From Gorsachius magnificus (lineage: Eukaryota; Chordata; Aves; Pelecaniformes; Ardeidae), in assembly GCA_034008185.1 (NCBI GenBank), contig CM067095.1, positions 6,928,610-6,992,609 of the forward strand: 64,000 bases of DNA, written 5' to 3'. The number at the start of each line of letters is the position of its first letter. The stretch's first letter is position 1. The position numbers and the translations under genes are program-made. Positions 1 to 13,680 of this stretch are shown here, piece after piece. Under the pieces are notes generated by a model, which was not told the DNA's origin, did no database searches, and saw only the letters and a list, made by a program, of their open reading frames with translations.

Positions 1-3000
1 TCTGGCAAGGGGCTTCCTAGGTTCCCCTTGCATTTTAATATCAGATGCATTTCAGCTACTGGCAGAGGGCTGTGGGCACTAAAGGCTGCACTCAGTGTTC
101 AAATCTGTTAGTGCACACATCAAGGACCATTCCCTAACCTGCCTGTCAAGCAGCTGATTATATTAAGATGAGGTTTGCCAATAAATAAGAGAGTCTGCAA
201 ATCCTCCACCCAGAGCAGTCTGTTTTCAGGCTAATTGGAAGCTCTTTCTTGCCAGAAAACTGCTTGCCCATAAATCAGCAGGTATTCTGCTGTTCCTTAC
301 AAGACCTCATCTCTGTCTTGGATGAGAGCAGATCCACCCTCAGCCTCCCTCTGCATCTGCACACGCAGTTTGGTCCGTGCCATCCATGGGACCCCTCACA
401 TCAGTCCTGGAGAGGCCAAGGTTCTTTGGGAGGGGACACAGGCCACTCTTCAGCCAGCACCCTGGTCCTCTGGGACACCCTCCAATGCTCATTCAAGTCA
501 ACAGGCTCCTCTGCAGCAGCTCCAGCAGGCTCCAACCTTGCTTTGGTGACACCTGTGTTAAAAATAACTGCTTCCCTCATGGCAGGGAGGAGGAGGAGGA
601 GGAGTGTCACATCCCTTATCCTTCACATCTACAGAGTTGTGCATTTAGGAGGCCAGAAGAAGGTTGCTCAGGCTTCAACCTGGGCTTCTCTCCAGAAAGG
701 GCCGGGCTAACATGGGGTGAGGAAGGGGCATGGCTCATACAGGGGGAACCTCCAGGTTTATGGACCACCTCCTTCTCCAGGAGAGCACTGAAAATCATGG
801 CCAGAAAGAACCTCTCAGCCCAAGAATGCCTTCCCAAAGCAGTCCACGGGGACAGTGAAGTCACGTTTATCGCATCAGGTGTCTTTGATCTTCTCAAAAG
901 CAGCCTTAAGACAAAAATCATCTATGAGAGCTAAAATATTAGAAGCCAGGAGTGACTTCCCAGAGAAGCCTGTATCTGTCTTGTTATGAATCAGAGGCCT
1001 CCTTGTTTTTCCTGCTCCAAAACTCGCCCATCTGAGAGCAGGTTTAACATCCTTTCCTTGCTGGGTTACGGCAAAGAGCCGCAGAGGTGTGCAGGCTTAT
1101 AGAAACAGCCACCTCTTCCTCTCCGTTGTGAACCTGGGAAGTCCAAGACCTGTAACAACTTAAAAATTGAATTCTTGGGGTTTTTTGTTTTTTTGTTGTT
1201 TTTTTTTTTTCCATCTGGGCTCTTTCTGGAGTTTGGTGCATCTCACTCAGGAGGGCTGACTGCTTCTAGCAAGCTTTCAGCTTTGCCTTAGGAAGGGACT
1301 GTTAATGAAACTTTCCTCTTTATGACCTAACTGGCTTGGAGGTGTCTATGTTTTCAAGTTGACCAGTAGCATATACACTTTCAAGTAGGCACTGGTCCAG
1401 CCAAGGCCTTACCCATCCCATGTAAAGCCAGGGCAGAAAGGATAGTTTCCTTTGTTTACAGACGTAGGTAAATAACAGCTGTAGGAGGGAGGAATGTCCA
1501 CAGGAGGTAGGACAAGGCATAACGAGCTTCAGCAGCAGCGGAGGAGATCTCTGCCCCCGCTGACGGGTTTAGGGGGGCACTGGGCAGCAGAGCACTGTCA
1601 CTGCTGGAACCTTTCTGGGGCAGGGTGGGCAAACATCTGACAGCAACAACATGGGCAAGGTCAAACCGTGGCCTTGGACAAGCAAGCTACATCATGCTCA
1701 GCTCTCTCCCTCTTTCTGTGTTTTGCCCTTGGTGTTCTGGTTTTGGGCAGAGGCTGAGAGTTTCTCTCCCTAAGATGAGCAGTTACTCCTAACTCAGGCC
1801 TTGGAAGTTATCATCCTAGTCCCACTCCTACGGATACAAAGAAAGAGCACTTGGGGAAAAACCCCTTCTTCCTCAGGACCTGTTATCAGCCAGCTTTTCC
1901 AATGGACAAGGACAGGCTGCCTCGCAGAAATGTAAAATCTGGCACAGCTGCACCCTGCAGTGAGTCTGAACACTGCTGCTTGCTGGATCTGTACCTGCAT
2001 TGCAACCCCCCCAAAGCAACGATCCCTCATCCTTGCACATTTCTGGGAAACCAGAGGGACAATTCTCCAGCACAGAAGCCTGAAGCAATAAGTGTTGGGG
2101 AAGAAAAGTTTTCAGTGGAGCATCAGAAAAGTTTCTTTAGTGCGTAGTGGATTCAAAGTCATTTTATTAAAAAAAAAACAAAACACATCAAAAAACCCCT
2201 CACCAATCTGCTAAGATATCAGACCCACCCATATCTGTACCCCAGCATTTACTGCCCCACAGCAAAGAGGAAGACCTAAGGGCAAGGAGATAGTGAAATA
2301 AGAGTAATTTTTAACCCGATTTTTTAATTTCTTTCCCTCTTTTTTGAATATCTGAGCTCTCTGCTCCATGAATTCATATAGCAATAGCCCAGAAATGCAG
2401 TTTAGCTGAAGCATTTCACTGGGACTGAAGATATCGAGCTGCTGACTTCCTGCCTGACAGCTCAGAGATGTATTTCTGAGAGGTTTTTAAGTACTTAACT
2501 CCCCTAGATTGCTGTCTTTTCCTTTCCCTCATCTGTGTAAATGTCAAGGTCTTTGAAGACCTAATTTCTCATAATTATTCCTATACTACTTTGATTTTGG
2601 TAGCGACTGTAATGCAGTAATGGTTACGTCCCATTAAAGATCAGAAAGGTACACATCTCAGCATTTGCCATTTGCCCTTTGTCAAATGCAACGAGGTACA
2701 AACACTGATGAAAACAAACATCTGAATGAAAGCAAGGGGAAAAAGGCTGACCCTGATTTCGGAATTCTCTGTCCATAGCTAATGCTTTCCCCGGGGGCTA
2801 GGCACAAGCTGTGAGCGCTGTTCTGCTAATAGGCCAGGTTAACTCTAATGTTTCCCAGTAGAGGATTTTGTAATTATTGACACTACGAAATGCTGCAGGA
2901 TGCATTCGCTGTGTATATCCAGGCATTGGGAAGACACCTGACCTGGCAGGACTGGATGGCAAGATCACCCAGAACTATGAAGGCTACGGAGCTTTGCCAT

Positions 3001-3792
3001 GACTCATGAAACTGCAGTCAAATATTCCATGACTCGTGGATTAACCTAACAGAAACCCAGAGGGAAGAAAAGCTATTGGGTTGTTGGTTGACAGGAGCCT
3101 TTTAAAATTAACATGGTATAATAGGATACCGACATCCTCTTTCTGACTCTTGAGAAACTCGTAAGGAAGAGTTTTGTCCACTCACTTATTACCAAGGGAC
3201 CTCAGGTGAGGTTAGGTAATTAGGATGGGACACTTTTTGCAGCTTCGAGGCTTGAACAGCAACATTAATGTAATCCAGTTACAGAAAGCATGACCGCATG
3301 CAACAAGCTGTTAATACTAGCTTATATCTAAATGCAGTTCCCTTCCATTTGACTGCAAATAAACAAAACTTATCAGCCAAATACATAGAAACCAGAACGT
3401 AGCCTGAAATGAACCACATGATAAAATACAGTAAACAAGGTTAACTGCCTCCCTTTCTGCCAAAATGTTATATACTTGCTTAACCCTGTACCACGAATAG
3501 CCTGACCCCATGGGCAGGGCGTGGAAGGGGAATCTGAACAGGCATTTCCAGAGCCCTGGCTGCATTTGTGCTCCCTGCTTTGCAATGAATTTCCCAGGAA
3601 GCTCTGGGCACCTCTGCAACTACAAGAAGATAATCACGCTGGTAAACTAAATAGCGTAGACAAACCTCTCTAATCCCTCGATGCCTCTGTTCTCTCTGTA
3701 AAATAGGGCGAGTGGAATTGCAGAGTAGAGAGGATGCAATACATTAAGCATTGCGGGGGCGGTGATTGATTGCACTGACAGAGGCTGTAGAA
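1..3792. other. intergenic, downstream of MMP17; no gene seen
   Basis: No exon or RNA gene is recognisable on either strand. A short GGA microsatellite lies at about 585-604 and T-rich runs at about 1179-1211. Open frames up to 185 codons at 249-934 overlap each other in several frames and show no domain, so they are read as chance. From vertebrate synteny the next gene in this direction should be ULK1, but none of its kinase sequence is present. Confidence 0.6.
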
Positions 3793-3860
3793 AGAATCAT
3801 AGAATCATAAAATGGTTTGGGCTGGAAGAGACCCCTAGAGGTCATCTAGTCCAACCCCAA
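3793..3860 (-). mobile_element. CR1 LINE 3' tail fragment
   Basis: On the minus strand this reads GGGTTGGACTAGATGACCTC, then AGGGGTCTCTTCCAGCCC and a terminal ATTCTATGATTCT, the diagnostic 3' end of avian CR1 non-LTR retrotransposons. Only about 70 bases of the 3' tail are clear, which is usual for 5'-truncated CR1 copies. Confidence 0.9.
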
Positions 3861-6800
3861 AGGGAAAGGCCTGGGATGCTGCTGGTTGAACAGGTATAAA
3901 TTCCAGGGGAGCACAGAGGGATCGGCGGTGGAAAGCTTGTCCACTGTGGGAGTTACCGGGGATAGAAAGTGCCCTGTTGTTTTCAATTTGGCATTTAGTC
4001 TCTGCCTGCACCTTAACATATCTGGGATCCTAATGGCTTGTTTGAGTTCTCTTGTATAGACATAATAATACAGACCTAAGTCTAGGGAGCAATACAGTGC
4101 ATTTTACATTTAAAATAACACTGTCAGTTTGGTTTAAATAACATATATTGTATCATTCCAACAATACTGATTACAGGTTAAGAGGTTTTCTCCTTCAGAA
4201 GCTATATATGATGAATAAAGAGAAAAAAATAGGGAAAAGAATAGAGTTTAAATGGCATCTAGGGGAAAGAGGGGAATACTGGAACTATTTGCTTATTTGT
4301 TATTGTTAACTTGTTTATTTCTTTATAACATTATCCTGTAGTTTATAAGACTAGGATTTGCTTGGCATAACTTCCTTCAGATCTCAATGTCTGTAGTGAG
4401 AACGAGCGTTTTCTGTCAACAGTCTTAATCCTTTAACTAATACAGCATCTTTCACGGAAAACTCCAAGCACTTCGTAGTCCTCAGGTCATGTGTTTTAAG
4501 ACTGTACTCGACCATTCTTATTTTAATACTGCACTCCTGTAGCAGCCTAAATCCTCAGCCAGATGAAACAATTCTAATTATATTGACTTGTGCCAGCAGA
4601 GGAGCTGGCTATGGCAGCCGATGGGCTTAGGAAGACATTCAACTTGGAAGGTGTGTAATCACTGTGGCATTAGTTTAAGGGGTCACAGGACACCGTATTA
4701 AGGCCATGATAAAAATAAAATAAAAAAAATAAATATATCTGATGATACCTGTGTGGGTACAGTCTGTTGTGTAAGGCACAGGAGGGCTGTCCCTGTGACT
4801 CTGACACAGGCCAAGCCATCATACATGAGTCGGAAGAACAGCCACAGCGAAATGCACGCTCATTTTCTCTCACGCGTGCATATTCATTCTGCTCATTGCA
4901 TATGAGTGAGAGCCGGGAGGATTACGTCTTTATAGGTGAGAGGATTAGTTTTTCTTACAGTGAGCTTCAGAGGAAGGGTCCCCCACATCCAAATAAAATG
5001 CCCCATTTAAAGAAATATATATATATATATTTATAAAATAAAATATACCAGAAGCAAAACACCAACATCATCAGGCACTGCAGGTCAGCGCTGTCGTTGA
5101 GGATGAGAGCTCCTGCCAACAGACCCACCCACATCAAACCGACCTGCCTAATTTGATCAGAGAAATTCTTGTTGGATTCAATTAGAAAGACTACACACAA
5201 ATAGGCCCTGGGGCAAATTATACCATTTTAACAATGTAAGTATACTCTTATCTGAATCATAGAGGATCTGTTGTTACGCAATGAATCAGGTGGCCTCCTT
5301 ATAACCATTTAGCCAGTTCCCTGATGATACAGAAGGCGCACGCCATCTGCATCACATGGGAAACGTCCTGGCTGTCAGCAGAGCATCGGCCATGTAAAGG
5401 CATCGCTATGCACCGCAGCAGCGAGTTATTTAGCAGCCCTGCCGATAGGTCCGGAATAGCACACCGTACTCTGGGTTTAGGCTAGCCATTCATCGCTTTT
5501 CTTCAGCAAAGCTCTTGCCAGCGCTTTAGCTTTTCAGAACAGCCTTGCCAATGTTCGGCTATTTCAATACAAATGCCTCCTCACCAGAGCGCCAGAGGTT
5601 GCGAGTGAGAATGAAGAACTGCGGGGCTGCCAGAATACCTGCCTGATTACTTCCAGCAGGTGAGAGGAGATGAAAAATTTCAGGAGAACACAAGTAATGA
5701 AGATGTTCCAGGTTCACAATGTGCAGTGATTAAAGCCAGCATTAAACCTATTCTGTAACTACACAAAATGACTGGTTTATACATTGCTGACTGACATAAT
5801 ACCTGCTTTTTTTTTCCTTCTTCTGTTATCCAAGAAACCAAGGCCCCTTCGCTTTTTACCCGCTGACTGCATTGAAGTGCAATACCTCTCATCAGGCAGC
5901 TCACTGTCACAGGTTTGCTGGATCCATGTGTTTTCCAGGAGTTTCCAGCAGTACTCCTTGTGCTGATTGCAAGGACTGTCATCAATCAACCATTTTTAAA
6001 TAGACAATGATGCATACGTAGCCTCTGAAAAGGGTTTGCTTTAAACCCGTATTTCATTTATCTTGAAAAAGGAAATGTGTTTAGCAAAGTTATCACCTTG
6101 TACCCTTGTGGCTTTGACCTTTACCCACTGCCAGTGCTACAGACCCAAGGGCAGTAAAGGGTTTAGCCCTCCACTACCTACTTCTCAAAGGTGTCAGTCG
6201 GTGAATGTTAGGGTCAGGCTGTGCTAATAAACTGAATTTGAGCGTTTCTAGTGTGGACAATATAGTGTCTACCCACCTTCTACTCCCTGCCTGGAATATC
6301 TACATTTTAATACGTACTTCTATTACAGCCCCAGCAGGCATGACTGTCAAGCGTCAGGCTGAGCCTAGAAGCAAAACAGGGCAGAGCACTTAGAGAAAGG
6401 AGGCTACTGGGAGATTCCTCAGCTCTTACATGGTCTCAGAATTGACCTACGTAAGAAGGAGAGAGCTTAAGGAGCCTGCCAAAATGGATCCTTTTTGGAA
6501 ATACAGGCAGCAGCTGAAGCAGACTCAAACAGTGCTTCTTGTCTCTGTTGTGTATAATGAACAAGACAAAAAAGGAAGCCAGAAAAAGCTTCATCTCCAG
6601 CACTGGTATTTTCCTGAACCTCTTGAGTTTTTTGGTAGCTTTTCAGTTACCTGAAGTAGAGAAGATTTAACGTCATGTTATGATATTAGGGATGTACTGC
6701 CTGCTGTGTAAAATGAAACACTAGAGATAACTTCCAAAGTACAGCACAAAGAGAAGGTAATTATAGACGGTATTTAAACCTGAAGAGTCAGTCCTTTAAG

Positions 6801-9199
6801 TTTTAGGGCTAATGAATTCCTGATGAGAAGTTTCTGAGCCAGAAAACTCATGGTGGGTCTAATGGAAAATACCAAATTAACTTGAGAAGGCAATCAGAAT
6901 TTGTCAAGCACAGGTAGTTATCCAGTCCAGACTGACACTAGGAAAGGCTGGCAGCACTGTGACTTTCTGGGCATGATGGAAGACCCAAAGTAATACAGAG
7001 AAAGAGATCAAAGGGAATGGGGGGAAGGTAAATTCACAAAGAGCACATGGAGGCCTGAGCTACCGAGACATGCTCTCTGGTTAGAGATCAAGCCTTGCCA
7101 CAGATTACTTTTTTTTTTTTTTTTTTAAGAGTTGGCAAAAACTGTTCACATATCCTACCAAAAAACTCAGAGACATTCCCAGGTCATTTTACAGCCGAAG
7201 TGCCGACAGCACACCATGCCTATCCCCCTGACTGAGCCAGGGGGAACACGAACTCCAGCTGCACAGAGCCAAGCAGACCCTACAGGACAGAGCAGTGTGG
7301 GCTTCCTTGGGATTTTTTTCTTTTTTTTTTTTTTTGAACTGCAGAAATTCAACTCATGGGTATTTTGTGCAACATTTATTTTAGTATGACAGAGGAAAAA
7401 AAAAAATCTCAGTCATTGCCCTGATGGCTGCTTACCTCGTCCTTCTCTGTTAAGACAGAATTTAGCCTATGTAAAATTTCTATATTGCTGTAGCCAGAGC
7501 GTGGGATGGTTGCATTCCCTGCGATGCTTTGCTACTGATCTGGCATCTTGGCATGTGAAACCCCATGAGGCTGGATTATGCCTTTCCTTCTTTTACACCC
7601 TGCGTTCTGAACAGGCCCAGTGACACCAAACCAGGTCCTTTTCTGAGCTGGCTCACACCTGGAGCTGTTTCACCATTCTGTTCCTGGGTTTACCAAGTGC
7701 TGAAGCACAGCAGCTTCCCAGATACCACGAAACAGAGAGCTGAAGTTCATGGATTCATTTGTTAGCAAACGTCTTTGGCTCCTTGATCAGCTCAAGCCAA
7801 GTGGAAATAAGAGCTCCAGTCCCAGAGAAACTCAGGCCTCCATGTGGCTTTGAGCTTGGGACTTTCCAAAGCAAGTCAGCTCTGAAGCATTTGGGTGCAG
7901 GCTGACAGTTTGCATCCTGGACACTAGGACAGAAATCAGTAACAGAGTTCCAGGGTTCATGGTGAAAACGCGGTTCTGTGTGAAAGTGCACACAAAGACA
8001 CTTCCCATCCAACACAGAGAAAGCCTGATGATTTTTTTCTTTTTTTTTTTTTTTTTAAAGGCCATATTTCATTCACCCTCAGTCATTTCCCACCCCACCC
8101 AAGTTAAAACCCAACTGATAATTATAGGTGTTTCATCTTGGTGAGGTTGTGAAGCTGGAGCCAGCGTGGTGGGAATCCTGTACTCAGCACCAATGGACTT
8201 TGCTGAAGCTTGCCATTTATCACCCAAATGGAAAGAGTAACAACGCAATGCAAATATTTGAACTTCTCTTTGTTCCTGGCAGGGCTCTCACAGCGTACAC
8301 ACGAGCAGATTGCATTTGTTTTCGCTAGGATGGGAGAAGCAATAGAGGCAGAGCTGGGTATGAGCCAAATCCAGCATGCAGGAGAGGCAGATGCTGTTCC
8401 CAAGGCTGAGCACACGTGTGCAGGGCTGGAGCACCAGCACAGGTAGTGTTAGCAAGGCAGGGCACGTTGGTTCCTGGAGCTTTATCAGGGTATAGATCAA
8501 GGATGGATGTTGACCATGAAGAGCAGCACGGGGAAGAAACTCCAGGGAGGCAAATCCTCCGCCTGTGAGGTTGTGAGCAGAACTGAACCGATCACCAAAA
8601 GTCTCCAGATATGAGCAAAAAATCCAGGTGGTCCAAACCTGAACCTTCCTAAAAACTGCTCCAGCCTGGTCACATCCCCCCTGACCAGAGCAAAGCATTA
8701 ACCAGGCAAAAAGCATCCTTCAAAATAAAGGCATTTTCCTGCCCTTGTTTCAGAGCAAGGGCAAGACCATTGGGAAGATCAGTGACCCCAGCCACAGGGC
8801 CACACAGTTGTCCCCTCCACCCCCCTTTTACATCTGCTACAAGTCCAAATATCCAGCACTGCTGTTGTAGGACCAGGTCATCTTTACAAGTAGTCACAGT
8901 GTGGTCACCTCATGTTTGATGCCATGGAACTCCTGCAAGATGTTCCCCCATCCTCAAAAACCACAGGAGCAGGAGACCGGAGGCCTCCATCACCCACAAA
9001 CCAAGAGGCCAGGAGCAGACTTGGTTTCACAGATAGTACTGGCACAATGTAAAGAGCCTATGGAAAAACAAACAGCCCCTTGGCTGATAGTCCCGATTCC
9101 CTGGCTGGTGGCCCAAGGAGGGGACCTCAGGAATGCCGAGCGGAGGGTTTAGAGGAAAGCCCTGGAGTCAAGCACCTGCTGCAGGGCTTCGTGACCAGC
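3861..9199. other. intergenic AT-rich stretch; no gene seen
   Basis: No coding exon could be recognised. It contains a (TA)n microsatellite at 5014-5035 and several T homopolymers (about 7109-7126, 7319-7335, 8041-8056). A duplicated layout, seven T, one C, then 15 or more T, occurs at both 7313 and 8033 and is probably coincidence. Stretches at 3.9-4.7 kb and 5.2-5.6 kb are poor in open frames. Confidence 0.55.
5014..5035. repeat. (TA)n microsatellite
   Basis: About ten uninterrupted AT dinucleotides within an AT-rich flank. Such tracts are usually polymorphic in length. Confidence 0.9.
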
Positions 9200-10560
9200 A
9201 ACGTGCGCTCGTGCGGGGAGGAGCGCGGCGCCCGGGAGCACCGGTGAAGGCACCGTCTGCCCGTCGGGCTGCCGCCCGGTGCTGGGTTTCACCAACCATC
9301 ACAAGGGGCTGCTAAGCCAGAGAGGAGAACACGAGCCCTTAGCTACATCGCTTGCAATCAATATAAAAGACAAGATTAGCGTTAACTTCTAATATTTTTT
9401 TTCTACTGCTCACCCTGCCCTAATTCAGCATGGTTTGCTAACTACTGCATTTAGGCTTTTGTTCTGACATTAAAAAAAAAAAACCAAACCAAAAAACCAG
9501 AAATCTGCTCTGCATTCATGGCTTCAAGAGGAAAGAAGTGAGGGCCAAAGTCCAACAGAAACACTGTCTTTGCTGCTCTGCCCATAGAGATGGGCTCAAC
9601 CTGACACTGCAGCTGCACAAACCGTTCTACTGTTGCTCAGCTTCTTCTGCAGCGCTGGAAACCGCAACCCAAAATATCAGCCTTCAACAGCTTGGTGCTA
9701 CGATGGATATTCACTGGTACGTGCTTGAATTATTTCTAACATTCATCAGAACTCTTCACATTCATCTATGCCAACGTGCTTCAGAAGCCAGGTTCAAGCA
9801 AGGCGAGAGCCCTGAGGCTGGGCAGAGAACAATTCTGCACTTTCTCTCTGCTATCTGCAACGTGCTCGCACCCCCAGGAGCTCCCCGGGGCTCACCTGCC
9901 CAGTCCAGCCCAGCCCAGCCCAGCTGGAGCTGGAGATAGCGCCGTACGCAGACGCCTGCGTGGGACAAGGACGGGCGGGCAGCGGCACAGCTTTGCCTTT
10001 CAGTGGAGTCTGTTGGCGTTTGTTCACTTGCCCTTAGCGACACGGACAAGCAAGTAGGAAGCAGAGTTGAATTAAAACCCAAACACCTGAATCGTGTTTG
10101 CGAGGCTCAGGAGAGCCTTAGAGCACTTCCTAGGCTTTGGGAGCAGAGCAGAGAGGGATACCTCTTAGGAGCTGGTAAAGCAGCCCCTTCAGGTGTTTGT
10201 CAAGCCCATTTCACTTGGCAACCTCCCGTTGGGACCCAAGGAGATAGGAATTGCTAAGGGATCAACATCTCATAGAATAGGGTCATGGAATCATTTAGGT
10301 TGGAAAAGACCTTTAAGATCCTCAGTCACTCGTGGAAGGAGAGGCATTACCCCGACCAGCTTTGCCCAGGTCTGTAGAGGTGCCGGCTTCCACAGCTACG
10401 GCCGCCCGGTCCTGCCCACGACAGGGACTGGCAGGGCAGCGCACAAAGCCCCGCACTCGCCGTATCGCGGGAGGCGAGGAAGCCCGCGCTGGCTCCCGGC
10501 GGGGTAGACAACAGCACATAACCAGGCTGCCTTTGGCAGCAGAGAGCAGTTCGCTTTGCT
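9200..10560. promoter_or_regulatory. CpG-rich patch (candidate orphan CpG island)
   Basis: Three dense CpG clusters occur at about 9203-9290 (about 14 CpG in 85 bases by eye), 9937-9990 and 10382-10505 (about 16 CpG in 125 bases). The flanks on both sides are CpG-poor. No exon with a known protein domain was seen on either strand. It lies 8 kb beyond the MMP17 stop codon, so it could be the promoter of an unannotated transcript or an intergenic CpG island. A CR1 tail lies between the clusters at 10271-10325. Confidence 0.4.
10271..10325 (-). mobile_element. CR1 LINE 3' tail fragment
   Basis: The plus strand reads CATAGAATAGGGTCATGGAA, then TTTAGGTTGGAAAAGACCTT and AAGATC. This is the reverse complement of the CR1 3' end of the subfamily with GATCTTAAAGGTCTTTTCCAA. 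It has substitutions in the terminal ATTCTATG units, so it is older than the copies at 13 and 36 kb. Confidence 0.85.
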
Positions 10561-13114
10561 AACAAGAAACAGCTTATGCCGGTGGAAGGCCTGGAAGCAC
10601 CGGGGCTATCCCCCTTTGCAGCAACAAACGGAACGGGACGGGTTTCAACGCAGTTTGTGATAGAGCGGTTGGTGGAAGAGCCACACCAGAGCTGCTGTGA
10701 CAGAGCACAGTCCTTCCATCACGTCACTGCTACCTTGCTTGACCCAAGGTTAAGAATAACAGACTGCACTGCCTCGTGCCACCAGAATGAAGCTATTTAG
10801 AGACAGGCTTCCTCGGGCTCGCTCCCCTGGCAGGCTTGCAGGGAGAAGAGCTTTGAGATGTAGGGCCCATCAGCACCCCTGGAGGAGGCGGAGGCCAGCA
10901 GGGACATGACTTCATTCCTATAAGCACAAGAGGTGCCAAAGGTTTGGCATGCGCTTTGCAGAATAGGATTAGCATGGGCCCTCCAAAGCTCTGCTCGCCT
11001 GAACGTGGCTTTTGCTCAGGAGGTTTCTGATCTCACTTGTTTATCCTGGTTGCCCATGATCACGCGAGCCTTCCAGGGCCAACAGAGATGAAGGAAGTAC
11101 ATTCCCGATGAGCTGCTCCCCCCCGGGTCAGTCCCCTCTCTTCCAGGAGAAGACTCGGCAGCCTGTACAAGGTGCTGTGTTTCTCACGAGGCTGGAATAG
11201 GATCTGTGGCCCATTCCTGGACGAGACCTACTGCACGCTGCACTCGCGTGACAAGGACGCTACTCAGAGTCTCCCTTTCACATCCCCCACGGCAGAAAGG
11301 GGGGGTATGAGGGAGACTGGGCAGGGGAGCACTGTGTAACCTCTTGCTGAGCACGAGAAATGCTCTCTTGTCCCTGGGAGGTCAAATATCTGCCCCCCTC
11401 TGACACACAGGGCTGGAAAAGCAAGAATTCACCCCTGTGCAGGGCTAGCTCAGGAGAAAGAGCCAGCTGAGCATCCAGAATTAGACCCAAATTGCTCCGC
11501 TCTTCATGGTTTCCTTACACACATTTTTACTGCAACGTGGGACCTCCGCTGCTGCCCAGCAGGCACATCTGGGCAGATGTTTTAAAGCAGCACCACAGAC
11601 ATCTGTCAAATCCCATCAAGCAAATCTCCTTTCTCTAAGTGTTCCCAGGTCACTCCAGTCCTGCTCTCTCCCAGCCCCATATTCCCAGGTCAGACTATTG
11701 GAGATTCACCACATATAATGTGGTATTTATGATCCTCACGACCTGCTATTGTCTAACGGGTGGCAGTCGTCCATTATACAGAGGTACAAGGAGCTCTCTA
11801 ACCACAGGTACCTGCAGAGCTCCAGGACCTTTTTTCCTAGGAGACCATCATCTCCAGCCCAATCTGTGCATTTCTGTGATGGGGAGGCAGAACTTCATGG
11901 CAGCAGGTGAGGAAAAAGGGAGGATGAACACAGCAGAGGAAAAAGGGAGGGTTAAAGCAGATAACAGCTCTAATTTTCTGAGCATGCAGAAACAGAGGGT
12001 TCACTGTTTTACAGCAATTAAGAGCCCGGGTTGAGCATTAACGATGACATTTCAGATAAGTTCGAGCACAGCAATGCAAATAAATGGGGCAAAGCGTTAC
12101 CACCGCTCAGGTGGAAACCCGTCCCCGTGAGCTCTGCTCAGAGGCAGGAGCACGGCTCCGGCTCCAGCACAACAAGCCCTCACCGGCCACAGGTACTGCA
12201 TTACCTGGCAACTTCAGACACAAGCAAACCCATCCCATGACGCTGCCGCCACCTTCCTGATGCGCGGGAGCTGGCGCACGCAGCGCGTAGCTGCCATCCA
12301 AGTGACCATGGAGTGGCAGGGCGAGTCCCCGGGAGCGGAGGAGCTGCAGGGTATGAGATGGCAGTGCTACTTTAAGGCAGATGACAACGGACCATCTCCA
12401 CACAAAGACCACCCAACACCGTAGTTTTCTATGCCCTGGACAAAACCAGCTTCAGAACCAGGATAACCATCAGTGTCTCAGGCTGGGAAGAGGAAGAAAA
12501 CATCGCTACTGAGTTGCCCTGTAACCAAGCTCCACAGGGAGAAACACCAGGGGCCATCCTGGCTTGGCTATTTCTGCAATACTGCTGGGGTGGGAAGCAA
12601 AATAGGGCATTTCCAGCCTTTAAAATTCAGTGGAGGGGCCCTGCATACAAATAAGCTTCTGCAATCATCATCTGTGCTCCCCCCAAACCCCTCCTCTTGT
12701 TTCACCAGAGAAGAGCAGACCAAACGCCCGATCCAGAGCAAGAGACCCTCTTTCCAGCTGCAGACCACATTGGGCTCAGTTCGCCTTGTCAGAAGTGGGG
12801 TGGGAAGGCCTCTCCCCAGGACGTGCGTTTCCTCACGTGCAGCCCTAAGTCAAGTTGCCACAACCCAGACGGCACAGCCCCTAACTCTGGCTGCAGTTCC
12901 CTGGGAAGCCGTGTCCCCACCGCAACAAAGTGGCCCTGTTGTCAGTGCAGCTCAGCCCCTGCTGAAAGCTGCTCAGAGCAGACCGACCACCATCCCAGCA
13001 AAAGCCAGGCCTGGGTTTCATTTTATTTGACTGGTTTGGGTGTGCAGTCAAGTTCAAAGCCCTTTGGGGAAGGGGGAAAAAAAAAAAAAAAAAAAGAAGG
13101 AATCCCAGATCCTT
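10561..13114. other. intergenic; no gene seen
   Basis: Moderately GC-rich sequence without a recognisable exon. It contains an imperfect duplication of a purine-rich unit (CAGCAG..GAGGAAAAAGGGAGG) at about 11901-11953. Frames of 131-185 codons at 11639-13030 have no domain. A poly-A run of about 18 lies at 13078-13095, just before the CR1 copy. Confidence 0.5.
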
Positions 13115-13680
13115 CCATATGATTCCTCTATTCTGCTCTGGTGAGACCTCACCTGGAGTACTGCGTCCAGCTCTGGAGCCCTCAGCACAAGGACATGGAA
13201 CTGTTGGAGCGGGGCCAGAGGAGGGCTACTAAAATGATCTGAGGGCTGGAGCACCTCTCCTATGAGGACAGGCTGGGAGAGTTGGGCTTGTTCAGCCTGG
13301 AGAAGAGGAGGCTGCAGGGAGACCTGATTGCAGCCTTTCAGTACCTAAAGGGGGCCCATAGGAAAGATGGGGAAAATCTTTTTAGTAGGGCCAGCTGTGA
13401 GAGGACAAGGGGTAATGGTTTTAAACTAAAACAGGGTAGATTTAGACTGGGTATAAGGAAGAAATTCTTTACAATGAGGGTGGTAAAACACTGGAACAGG
13501 TTGCCTAGAGAGGTGGTGGAGGCCCCATCCCTGGAAACATTCAAGGCCAGGTTGGTCGGGGCTGTGAGCAGCCTGATCTGGTTAGCGGTGTCCCTGCTCA
13601 CTGCAGGGGGGTTGGGCTGGGTGACCTCTAGGGGTCCCTTCCAACCCAAAACATTCTAGGATTCTATGATGATTCTATGA
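13115..13680 (+). mobile_element. CR1 LINE, 5'-truncated, long 3' fragment
   Basis: About 565 bases of the end of CR1 ORF2 and the 3' UTR. The translated part (about 13282-13560) reads [20 protein letters not shown], later [18 protein letters not shown], and [20 protein letters not shown], the typical C-terminal end of the avian CR1 reverse-transcriptase polyprotein. An upstream stop (TGA after AAAATGATC) and 5' truncation make it inactive. It ends in degraded ATTCTATG repeats. By eye it is about 96% identical to the copy at 36691-37093 over about 405 bases. Confidence 0.95.

Noticed and set aside
13282..13659. 125-codon frame that looks like a protein gene
   Set aside because: It is the end of a truncated CR1 reverse-transcriptase polyprotein, recorded as a mobile element.
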